Source of the DNA: Mucor racemosus
Lineage: Eukaryota > Mucoromycota > Mucoromycetes > Mucorales > Mucoraceae
DNA: 64,000 nt
Assembly: GCA_027405735.1 (NCBI GenBank)
Contig: JAPEHQ010000005.1
Coordinates: forward strand, 2,604,001 to 2,668,000
Direction: 5' to 3'
Each line of letters starts with the position of its first letter. Position 1 is the stretch's first letter. Of this stretch, positions 1-11,510 are shown piece by piece. A model generated the notes under the pieces. That model did not search any database, was not told the origin of the DNA, and saw only the letters and a list, made by a program, of their open reading frames with translations. The translations under genes and the position numbers were made by a program.

Positions 1-2809
1 TATTATCGAGGAGTAGCCACGCATTTAATTGTAGTAAATTGCTTGTATAAAAAATAAGATAGAGACCTTTCAGGATATCATAATCCATATGTTTGCCATC
101 ATGTAATGACCCCCAGCTTTTTGAAATTGAGAATTTTTTTTCTTTTGTAAAATGATTGTAACGTTCTTTTTGCTATCCTTTTCTGTCCGGTATTATTGTA
201 TATTGACTTATTTTTAAAACAATATGTATAAAAAACGGTAAAATAGCTCAAGAGTCGATCATATAGAATACAGAAATCCCTGGGTAAAATTTGGAAAGTT
301 TATTTGAACAGGATTCTACATTACCAAGGGTATTGCATCAACCTACACTACTGATAAAGTTAAAAAATGATATTAAAGAGACGATACAGAAGCAATTATC
401 TTCTTAGCTATGTACCTGCTTGAGCTAATCTGATTGAGAATTTTTAGTCTTCAATGTAAGGCGAGAGAAGTATGTTCTATCCTGATGATGCCTTGAAAAT
501 GGGGGTAGCCGAGGAATCCAGCAAGATAGGATCATCTACTCTCATGAACATTAGCCAACACTCTATAGATATGTTTGATAAATGTCTTTGAATGGAACCT
601 CTCTAATAAATTATATCTGGACATTGTTAATAATTTTATTTTGAAGATACTTGATGTGTACTAAAAATGCTATTTGAGATTGCTAAAAGCACAATTTGAG
701 TTACCTAAAAACGCTATGTGGTTTAGTCAAATATGCAAATTGGTCCAGTCAAATGCGTGAATTGGATACTGTAAAAAGCGTTAATTGAGATGTTCAAAAG
801 CGCCAACTAATTTTATAAAGCATCATTTAGCACCGGAGGCACTATATATACACATAATCATAAATAGAATAGCGTGGTGATAGTATTACAGTAAATAAAT
901 GCCACACGCCGACGACGATCTCTTTAATCCATAGACTGGGCTCCTTTGATGTGATACACAGTGGGGTGACACATTTTCTCTTGGTATTTCATTGATGAGT
1001 AAACATCAAATCAAGTGGTAGGGAAAAATCAAAATTACCAGTGTATTTATTTAATATGAAAAATATGAATTGTTTTGATATACTTGGTAACATTGCATAT
1101 ATACAAATCCACAATTCGAGAGAGCCATCGATCTAAATAAAACCTGTTTATGTAAGTGACGCTATTAAATATCGTATATAATAATCGTCTCATCATTATT
1201 ACATACGGTGAATGATGCTTATTCATCATGTCTATTAAAAGATAATCGTCTGATTCTCGGAACTGATCGCGCATGACTTTAAGAGTGAGTTTATTGATTA
1301 AAACCAATTTTATATAGCATATGTCTATCATTTAATAAAGACATTTTTATTAACATTTACAACTGGATAGTGCAATAAACATCTATTCAATGCAACGTAT
1401 CTGAAATTGCTTTCTGTTCAAAAAAGGACAACAGAAAACAACAATCAAGAATAATAATAGATTCAGTATATTTGTATGATTTTGAATGAAATTACACGAT
1501 ATTATGCTCAAAATAGTGTGTCAAGGCATCATATTGATCATCATGTAATTCATAACAGGATATATTTGATAACGGCTTTTTCTTTTATTTAGTACGGATT
1601 TACGGCAACTTGAAATACCGTCGCACTAGGCAAAAAAGAAAAAAAAAACGTGCCTCACAAGGAGAGCTCACGGAATTACCTGTTACTGCATCTCCAATGT
1701 TGTTATTATTACAAAATAAAAAATAGTACGGTCAATTTGACGTACTAAAAAACATATTTCCGTTGAGAGAGTTATTATAAATTTATGAGAATTACAACAA
1801 AAAATATTTTAAAGATAGTATTTTAATATGACTTTTCTGCTTGATTTGACAACGTTTGCGTCTTTTCTTTTGTTAGACACTTGGCCCATACATACATCAC
1901 TCCACAGTTTATTTACCTGATTGGTAACACTGAAGATCAGGGGTTATGTAATAAACCCGCGCGCCTCAATATGTCTTACACACAATTATCATTGACTGAC
2001 ATGCCTTCTAATAGACTTCATTGCCACTTTTTTTTTTTACCAACGTATTAAAATCCCGGGTATCCTTAGAATAAAGAAAAACGTGCCCAGTGTCACTATG
2101 ATGTATATTATTTATAAATTGAAAAGAAACAAGTTGATCATTTCAAAGGAGTTTTGGTGGAATCATCATAAAAAGAAGGTTAATTTTAATAATATAATTG
2201 ATAAATTTTTATTGATATTCGCGTGGCAAAACCTTTAAGGGGGTTTATTATACGGTATGTGATTAGTTTTTTACAACTATACAAAAAAAAAAAAGAATAC
2301 TTAGCATTCGTTGGTATGTGCCTTTGTATCATGTACACTGGACAATGTCTTTTAAATTTGAATTAAATCAAATTCATACATATATATATATATACAAAAT
2401 CAACTCTTATCAACTTACACTATTCAGAAAGAAAGATTGCAACAAACATATCATTTATCTTAATTTATAATGTAGGAATACAAGGTTTAATTTGAAGCAC
2501 ACAAAAAGTAGAGCCTATTTGCCTGAAAAGTAAATTTTACTCGGGTATGAACATTTAAAAAAAAAAAACTACTTGTAAATGTCGTTGTATAATTCTTCTT
2601 TATTTCTTCTTCCTTCTCTTTTTTTCTCTCTCTCTCTCTCCTTTATATATATATATATATATTTGAACAAAAGCTGTACTGAAAACCCTTCTTCTCTTTT
2701 TTATCTTTTATAAAAAAACAAGAAAAAACAAAAAAGTTGGCTTTTAGTATTTTCGGTACCTGACATTTTTATTTGAAAATACGACGAATTTTATGATCTT
2801 AGTCAACAC
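1..2809. other. Non-genic AT-rich region upstream of the pseudokinase gene
   Basis: No convincing gene is visible. Short open frames here (for example minus strand 1047-1331) have no recognisable motif. The stretch holds a degenerate 22-bp tandem repeat at 661-814. A CT run followed by an AT run (about 2622-2661) lies 150-190 bp upstream of the start codon at 2810 and is a plausible promoter or 5' leader of that gene. Confidence 0.6.
661..814. repeat. Degenerate 22-bp tandem repeat, seven units
   Basis: Seven consecutive units start at 661, 683, 705, 727, 749, 772 and 794 (21-23 bp each). They share the pattern (C/T)(T/C)AAAA-x-GC-xx-AATTG-x-G at fixed offsets: an A-run, then a GC step, then AATTTGAG or AATTGG. 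Units differ from one another at roughly a third of positions, so this is an old array. No function is evident. Confidence 0.6.
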
Positions 2810-3871
2810 ATGTTAAATGATGAAACTCATAAAGCGAAGAATAGAATGCCTCAATTGTTTATAAATGACTCAAATAATTTCTTGCGAAATAAAAAGACTC
2901 AAATTAAATCATGGTGGCGTCAACTTAAAATAACCAGCAAATCCAATATCAATAATAAATCACCAAGCAGTTCTTCCTCGTCTCATACAACACTTGATTG
3001 GAGATCACTTTCTCCTGATCGACCTCCACTCCCATTCTTTTTACCCGATAGTTCACCCAATTCATCAACTGCATCAATTCATAATGACATCCCAACTGAT
3101 AAAAAGATAATAGCATCAATACCAACTTTATTAACAGATACAACTTTAATTGACCCAAGCATAGAATCTAAAACAACATCATCTTCATCCGCAAATAGTA
3201 ATAGCAATAATAATAATTCCAAGGTAACTATTTTTATTTCAAGAATTATTTTTCCTTTCTCTCTATTTATATAATGCATTACATATAATGTATGTCTGCC
3301 ACGTTTTATAACATGCATTTATTCATCGTACATTACATGACATTTACAAAAAAAAAAAAAAAAAAAAAATCTTAATGTTGCACACATACATTTTTTATAT
3401 AAGCGAACCCGGAATTATGGCTTCCGAGAGAATGCTATTTTTACCATGGTTTATATAGTGGGATATAAGAAATGTAACAATCAAATCGCTCATTGTTATT
3501 GTTTTACCTACAATGAGAATTTCATAATATAATTATATCATAGAGAGACAGAGAAAGCCATACGATATATAATCATTTCCCATTGATATTAATTCTCTTT
3601 TTCCTTTTCATTCTCTTTCTTTAGTCTTCTAATAGCAGAAATAATACAATAGATAATTATCAACCTTTGTGTCCTATCCTCGAAGAAAGTGAAACTATGG
3701 CAACTGAATCAACAGAATCAAATGTATTATTAAACAGTAATAGTCAAATACAACGACAAAATAGCTCCTCATCTCAAGCAAGTCATGAGGCAACAGATTC
3801 CACTTCTTCTATTCAACTAGAAAATATTGACAACAAGCAATCTGTTTCATCTTTGGCAGCTGCTGATGCTG

Positions 3872-3917
<46 letters not shown>

Positions 3918-3943
3918 AAGTGTTCAGGAACCTTCCATAAATC

Positions 3944-3981
<38 letters not shown>

Positions 3982-4765
3982 CCAGAATCTTCTACTTCCG
4001 CTGCTGCTGCTTCATCATCATCTCCTTCTTCAATTGATACTGATTCCAATAGACCATGGCCCGAAATTAAAGCAGTTCAAAAGACACCTAGTGATCGTTA
4101 CATGCCGCTTGACCTTGTGGGTAACGAAGACCTTTGTAAACGTAAATTTGCTAAAATGGTTCTTGCTGCCAACAAGTTTCAACAACAACAACAACAAAAG
4201 CAACAAGTAAAGGATGAAAGACCTAGTCAGATGGCGCTATTATTTGACGTTGATGGTAATATCGATATGATGCGAATGGTTCGTCAAGGAAAGTCAGAAT
4301 ATCATAAATTTTGCGGTAACTCTCAATATGTTCCCCCAGAACTCTCGGTTAATATTGAATATCAAAGTGAGTTGGCAGATATTTGGGTGCTGGGCATATT
4401 TTTATATCGCATGTTGGTGGGAAAGTATCCCTTTTCTGCTGTTAATGACCAACAGTTGTTCAAGAAGATGTTACATAGCGATTTTAGTATACCTAATGAG
4501 CTTTCCGATGGTAAGTAATGAACGATATGAAATAATTTCCACTCTTACTAATATGATTCTCTGGATAGATGCCAAAGATATTATAAAACGCATGTTGGCT
4601 CCTGATTCTTCAAGAGCTTCGTTAGATTTAATTATATATCATCCTTGGATCAAGTCCTATCGACCTCTCTTATTGGACCATTATCATAATAATAACAATA
4701 ATAACAACAACCACACTGGTAACACAATGAAAGCCAATAGACCCATATTTATCAATAATCAAAAC

Positions 4766-4801
<36 letters not shown>

Positions 4802-5101
4802 GCAGCAGCAAAACGCCCGCCACTCTTAAATATACAACAACAGAAACGAAATATATTAAGTGGTAGATCAATTAGAAGATCAAATAGTGTCAATACTACA
4901 ACACCTTCTTCCACTTCCTCAGGGATAAATGAACCTAAGCATAAGAAATCCAAACCAAATACTAAAAACAAAGGATTCATAAAGAAGGCATTTCTGCTTT
5001 TATTTCAAGGTCCCTTTCCACCACCCAAGAAACCATATCAAGATTTAGCTCATCTGGGTACCCGTGAATCTGTATTTGCTAAACATAAACGTAATACATG
5101 A
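2810..5101 (+). CDS. Tribbles-like pseudokinase with low-complexity arms (3 exons, 610 aa)
   Basis: Exons 2810-3223, 3625-4510 and 4569-5101 join in frame (GT-AG, phases 0 and 1). Residues about 360-465 form a kinase C-lobe: an activation-segment end YVPPEL, DIWVLG (DxWxxG of helix F), LVGKYPF, and the late Arg in APDSSRAS followed by HPW. The lobe is closest in feel to Tribbles. No glycine loop, VAIK lysine, HRD or DFG is present; where they should lie the text is LLFDVDGNIDMM, preceded by a Q-run. This predicts a non-catalytic scaffold. The N-terminal arm has Ser, Ala and Gln runs, and the C-terminal arm has Asn and Thr runs plus basic patches. A missed upstream exon with an N-lobe is possible but none was seen. 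The first intron (401 bp) has a long A-tract; an AATAAA-type signal lies near 5274. Confidence 0.75.
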
Positions 5102-8100
5102 ATTACAGCAGAAAAAGGTAGACTTTCTTCAGTCCATGCTCTTGAATTAGTTCCACCCATCAACAATGCCAACACCATTTGTATAATATTTTCTTTATTA
5201 TTATTATTACTATTATTATTATTATTATTTGTATCATAGATATTTTAGATTGTTTGACCCCCATTATTTTTATTAATAAATATTCTCATGTACTTTAAGA
5301 AAGATATGAATTAAATCATGATTTTGACATGTTGACTACATTCTTGAGGTAGATGCTGTCAGTAGGGGGGGGGTGAAAGAGAGAAGAGGGCAATATTCCC
5401 GTTTTGATCTTTTTACTACAGGTATCATATTTGCATATTTATCACATATTACCGGTACTGATATGATCCTGAGCCTTTCTCACAATTTTATTGTCATTCA
5501 ATTTGTATAAATGCATACTTGAGGAAATTGGATTTCCCCAATTCTCATAAAACAAGCGTTCATGCAATAAAACATGCCTCACATAAATGTTTATCAATGT
5601 ATGGATTGCTTACAAATAAATATGAGGAGGAATCTCATGTAATTGTCTTGGCTACATGTGGGGATCAAGGGAAACATGAAAGTTTAAAAAATAGTCGCAA
5701 CATATTACATTATCCCTCTCTCTTTTTTTTTTTTTTTTTTTTTTTTGTCAGGAAACATGTTTCATATACTATGGCTATTAAGAGTAACCGAAAATGTAGT
5801 TGTATTTGTAAATCCCTTAGCAACAAGTTAAGGGGCATTTGAGGAGGTTTATGGGGGGGGGGAGGCAAACAAATACCTATCAAGTTTAAATTAAACTCAC
5901 TATTAATAATATGATCGACAAAAAGATGTATGTAATGCATACTAACCTAAATAAATCGTTTGTTTCGTAATACCTATATGGTTTGTAGTATATCGAGTTT
6001 ATGATCAACCATCCGGAAACATATATTCTAACAATCTCACAACACTGTATAACTACAACAAGTATGTTTGAATAATACTTTACTAGAAAATTCGATAATA
6101 CGATATAGTAGATTTAGTACTTGATGTACTGCAAAAGACCTATCTATAGTACTTTGCATTAAATATCTATATTATTTTACCATTCTGTAACAGCAATTGT
6201 AATATAGCGCATCAATCGTGCTACTAGTCAATTCAGATGCTGCTCAACTGTGGAGATCGGACGGGATCTATTTCGCTCAACATTGTATGGCCATAGGTAA
6301 TAGTTTATAAAAGTCCTGCTACTACAAACGTACATACACTAGTTTTTTATTTGAAGAAATAATATATAGCACCTGGAAAGTTGCTGAATTGCCTCATCCT
6401 TTTTATTTATTTTTTTTGGCAACATACTGTGTCCAATATGTACGGTGCAGCTTTAATTTGAGTTATCTCACTTGATTTGAACTGCATTTTTGATAAACTA
6501 GTCGTGCATTCTTTCCAGAACTATAAAAATGACTGAATAGCAGCTCATTTCCATCAATTACATGAACAAAATTAGACCTTTAGTTGAATATTATTTGATG
6601 ATTATTCCATCAAAAGTCCATATTTCTATAAAACTGAAAACCAGTTAGTTGACGGCATTGTCTACTGTTTTTTATCATCGATAATTGACCACCTGTAACA
6701 AGTGATTTAACTAGCATTGGTGTCGAGCCAGATTTTGCCAGCCAAATTTACTAGAACAAGCTTGGCTCGACAACATCTCCTAAGTTTAACAAAACAAACA
6801 TTTGCACTCAACTTTCTGGTATATAATATTTGACTTGCAGGTGTTGAAATTAATATTAGTTACCCAAATTTTTAACAGAAATAGAAGTGCAAAATATTGC
6901 TGAACAACTTTGATCATGCATAAAATGGAGGTTTACTAAATAATTTTGGTAATATTCATTGTCATATATGTTAGATTTGGCAGATTTAGTACCTATTCAT
7001 ATCTATATCCATTTAGAGTGACAGGTTACTTGGATTAGTATTCATAGAGATTGTATTTTTAATTGCTTTCAATAAAAGTGTGCAGTAATCTATAGGCATT
7101 CTCTGGTGATAATTTTTTCAATACACAATAGGTTGTAAATACTACCCTCCTTTAAGTTTAACGTGTCGAAGACATTTCCCTACTCTCATGTAAAGTTGAA
7201 AGTTATTAAGTTCAAAATTCGCTGAGATAGGGCTGTTATATCATACTCTAGATATAGTGCTACAGTAGTCGTATTATCAGGATATTTTTACTGTTACACC
7301 ATTAATAGCTATTGTATCACTTGATAATCTCTTATATATATAATCTCATTCTCTACATTAAAACTTTTATCGAGGGTCTACAGAACTCAAGGCATTATCA
7401 ACAAAGATATTACCTCTATCTAATGGTAATAATCCAAAGTGTCACATATTTGACTCATTCGAAAACGTTCTCTCTAAAAGAATATATATTCGCAGAAAAT
7501 ACATAATCCTAATGTCATTATTATCACGTATCCATTTCTCTTAATTTTACTTGGAAATTGCCTTTGCCACATCATAAACAGTAATGTTCAAAAATACAAA
7601 AAAAAATTACTTTTGATTTATTGATGTCTCTACCGATTACATATATTTTACAAACCACTATTATACACCGGATTAAAGATGCATATCGGAAAAGTAATTA
7701 CGTTACATTGAAGAGCCTGATAAAAGCTTTTCACATTTGCAATAGCCAGAAATGACAAATTTATCAAATAATTGGTCATTCGCAAAGCTCGAGTAAACAG
7801 AATTATATCGTTTTTCAAGCTATATTTCATAATGCATCAATTGGATGCAAATGTGCAGCTTTATTTGCGCTATTTTGCTTTAGTTTAAGCACATTTTTGA
7901 TGGAGTAACAACACATCATGCAGAAATCTTTAAAAATCAGCTAAATGACTAATCATTTTTATTAATAACAAATTGAAACATGAAGACCCTTGTAGGTCTT
8001 TATTTTTAACAATACAAAATGTGCAGCATTTTCTTGTTCATTTGCATCATTTTACTGGATTCTAGCTACAATTTTGATCGAGTAATGATGCATTATCTCC

Positions 8101-9007
8101 AAATTTATAAAAATTAACTAGATGACTAATGATTTTTATTAACTCAAAGCGAAGCATTAGAGCATTTTTATCTCTGTTTTTTTGGTACTGCAACGTGCGC
8201 AAGATGCGCCATTTTTATTTCCATCTTTTTCTTTGATTGTAGCTGCATTTTTCATGGAGTAATGACAGATATACCATCAAAAACATCCTCAAGATATGGT
8301 TCAAATGACGGGAGCCACTAATATTGCTTGAAATTTGAAAGTGCGTCAATTTTGCTGGGCTATAAATTGGCCAATCATATTGTTCTATCAAAATCTCGAA
8401 AAAAAAATTTAATGCCTTGTTTCAAAATCGACTCTCTCGGACTTTCAATGAAATCGCGCACTTTAAGCTGTAGCCTATTTTTAAGCTGTAAATGTGCAAA
8501 ATACTGGAAATTAGGAAACGCTTCCAATATTTGACAAAAAACTGTACATTTACCGTCACTTGATCATTAAATGGTTTTTGTAGCTTATCCAATTCTGAAT
8601 CGATTTACGATTTTAAATAAATCATTTTGCTTTCAGATTGTTTTATAAATACGGGTATTCTGTGCACCACAGCTTTGCATTTAAGTTAATTATCTTTTGA
8701 GAAATCTTAATTTATCTATAACTCGATGAAAAATTTATATTTTTTGAAGATTTAAAAATCATCCAGTAGATAATTTTGCATAGAATGTGTTGGCTATTTA
8801 TTGCGACTTTTTAGTACATAAATTCATTCAAGGAACAAAGGTTTTCCATTTCCTGGTACTTTATAGTATTTATTTGCTTACAGTTACTTAAATTAATATT
8901 TGAAACCTAAATTTCTTTAAGAATTAATGTAAAAGACGTTGCAGCAGCACAGCATTAATTTTGAATGAATGAGATGTTTACTTATTAATTTTGGTAGTTG
9001 TCATTGC
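5102..9007. other. Intergenic region with old repeats
   Basis: No supported gene. A T-tract (about 5721-5746) and G-runs near 5366 and 5853 are simple-sequence expansions. Two diverged copies of one sequence occur at about 6830-6980 and 8875-9007, sharing the segment around TTAATTTTGGTA. Three degenerate copies of a longer unit lie at 7840-8290. The open frame at 5519-5842 is interrupted by the T-tract and has no protein-like composition. Confidence 0.5.
7840..8290. repeat. Three degenerate tandem units of about 165 bp
   Basis: Units begin near 7840, 8011 and 8186. Each contains a GTGC-rich start, a TTTTGAT-GGAGTAA or CATGGAGTAATGA segment about 70 bp in, and (in the first two) AACTAGATGACTAATGATTT-like text. 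Identity is partial. They look like remnants of one tandemly duplicated element rather than a functional array. Confidence 0.4.
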
Positions 9008-9883
9008 TGTCCTATATTTTTATGTTTGATAAATAATACTTAAAAAATAATACAATTAAAAGAGAATGAGTAATGAATCAGTTCTTCAACAACTGTATAA
9101 TAAAACAAGATATCGTTTATTTAGATATAAAATTATGGCCTTTTATATTGATTTGACATTGAGATCCTGAGATATAATTTAAGGCACTATTGAACAATTA
9201 GATCTGTTTGATAGTAATCTATGGATTGAAATGGATCAATCATAATTTAACCGTTCTTGCAGAGATTGTGAGTTGTCTTGTTTTAATCCTGCGCTAAATG
9301 CGCTTGCATGTTGATTTGATAGCTACTTGATTGATTAACCGCTAGGATGAAATAGTATGATGGTGTCATAATTGAGGTCGAAGCGTTCTTTGTAATTACT
9401 GGATTAAACTTGATACGCTAGGAGTTTCTTATATCCGATATCAAGACTTGCACTTCAATACATGTCGTAGTCAATAGATTGTAAGATGTATTGATACTGT
9501 AGAAGGTGATAATGTATGATACTAGTAGGTGGAATACAACAAGATCTGTTTGATAGTAATCTATGGATTGAAACGGATCAATCATAATTTAACCGTTCTT
9601 GCAGAGCTTGTGAGTTATCTTGTTTTAATGCTGCGCTAAATGTACTTGGATGTTGACTTGATAGCTACTTGTTGATTGATTAACCGCTGGGATAAAATAA
9701 TATGGTGTCATAATTGAGGTCTAAGCGTTCTTAGTATTTACTGGATTAAACTTAGTACGCTAGGAGCTTCTTATATCCGATATCAAGACTTTGAACTTCA
9801 ATACATGTCGTAGGCAATATATTACAAGCTGTATTGATGCTGTAGAAGGTGATAACATATGATGATACTTGGTGGCATACAAC
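9008..9883 (+). mobile_element. LTR (529-bp family) with internal 342-bp tandem duplication
   Basis: 9008-9541 matches the flanked solo LTR at 59151-59679 end to end: it starts TGTC and ends ACAACA. The last 342 bp (9200-9541, starting AGATCTG) is repeated directly at 9542-9883. The units differ at scattered positions, so the duplication is not recent. The left edge interrupts an older repeat also seen near 6970. No clear target duplication was found on the right, so the right boundary is less certain. No gag or pol sequence is attached. Confidence 0.65.
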
Positions 9884-10226
9884 GTAGTTTATGATTCATA
9901 TTTTTGCCAATGGTCATTCTTCCAAAAAAAAGCCGAACAATCTACGGAAGCGGCCATCTAATGATATGTCCAAGCATTAAATTCTAGAAAAAGTTACCGG
10001 AAAGCCCGGGAGCGGATGTTTAAATATTCCAAGCAGCTATAAGATGCAGGTATCGAAATGCCATGCAAAAATTAAGGTTCGGCGACTGCATTGCTATTAA
10101 TTATTCAAAGGCTTATTTTAAGTAAAGCATAAATACAACCTACAGTACAAAATTATTAGCCTAATAACGGATTTAACTTCAAAAGTATAAGATGATATAA
10201 CCGGATTCAAAAAAAATCCATAAAAT
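9884..10226. other. Spacer between LTR and CACTA-like element
   Basis: About 340 bp of non-coding sequence with no recognised feature. It ends at the terminal motif CACTACGGCCGA. Confidence 0.5.
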
Positions 10227-11510
10227 CACTACGGCCGACCTGTACTGCGCAGGATGATTTTGTTGTGCCAAGGTGGGCTGCACACTATAACCTGAGGATT
10301 TGTTGCACCTACTGAATAATTGCTAAAAAGATAACAAGATGCAGATGGGCACAACAAACGAAACTGCGCACGGAGCATTACAGCATAACAAAAAACCTGT
10401 ATGTACAGAGTTATAGATTCTGTCCGTGTGCATGACATTAATCCCATGCGTGCATAATAGTAGAATTGCCCATAAGCGTATAATTATTCCTATTTGTGCA
10501 TAACGATAAAATCTGACCATGAGCATAATAATGAGCTGATTGTATGGGCACAAATTGGTTTGTACATGAGCATCGTGCCGTTCTCAAAATTCCATTGCAT
10601 TTTTTTACTGGAATATGTTTTTAAATTACATTTGTTTTTATTAATATAGATTATAGACAATACAATTCAATACGTTGTTAATGTAGCGCAATACATGCAA
10701 GAGCCAGTATATTTACGCTCATCATCATTTGTAAATATGTTTATACAGTAGCCATAATGTTTATAGCAACAACGTTTTTTGCTCGAACATAAACTTAAAT
10801 AACTCTTATATATTGCTTAAATTTATATGCAAGCTAATAAATCTAAGATTATATATGTTACTTTATCACTCATAAAATGTAAACAACAAATTAACCTTCT
10901 TCTTTCAACTTACTATTTCAGTTTACGATTGTCAGCTGTAAAAGATTTGTTTTCAAGTATAGCTACGATCAAACTATAATTCTTAGACAAGACATTAGAT
11001 TATTCTTTATTTTTGTGTAATGAGTCAAACATTTCAGTTTTATTCATGCAAAACCTTGCCTCATTCCTTATATAAATACTACAAGGAAATCATTACATGA
11101 TCCCTTGTAGATTTATCTGTCTTGTTACACTCCCTTTACTTTTATTTATTCACTAATAAATATCTAATTTACAAATAAGAACACCAACCTTCATCAATCC
11201 AGTGATCACCAATTTATAATAGCAAGAATAATATCTATAAGCATATTATCCACCTTTGTTTTTAGTCCAAAATTATAGATCATTACATTTTGTTTCTATG
11301 TCATTTAAAATTTTATCACTTTCTGGAACATTTCTTGAGTTTGTAGCCAGTTCTAGTTTTTCATTGAGTAAATATAAATACCATAGCCTTCATTCGATTT
11401 GATCTTGTAATCAAGAAATACGTTCAACAGTACAATAGTAAATAATGATATTTGATCTTAGAATGCAGTTAAATAAAAATATCAGTCTCTAATATAACGA
11501 CTGCTACCTA

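Noticed and set aside
1047..1331. Minus-strand frame of 94 codons
   Set aside because: AT-driven composition, no motif, no exon partners or repeat relatives.
3890..3986. CTG/CAA trinucleotide runs considered as tandem repeat loci in their own right
   Set aside because: They are in-frame Ala and Gln codon runs within the pseudokinase gene.
5519..5842. Plus-strand frame of 107 codons
   Set aside because: Runs through a T-tract giving a Phe run; no domain and no splice-consistent extension.
10323..10553. Conserved hydrophobic frame with a counterpart at 58456-58674
   Set aside because: Both lie in the subterminal motif region of the CACTA-like repeat; similarity is explained by repeat homology and there is no domain.
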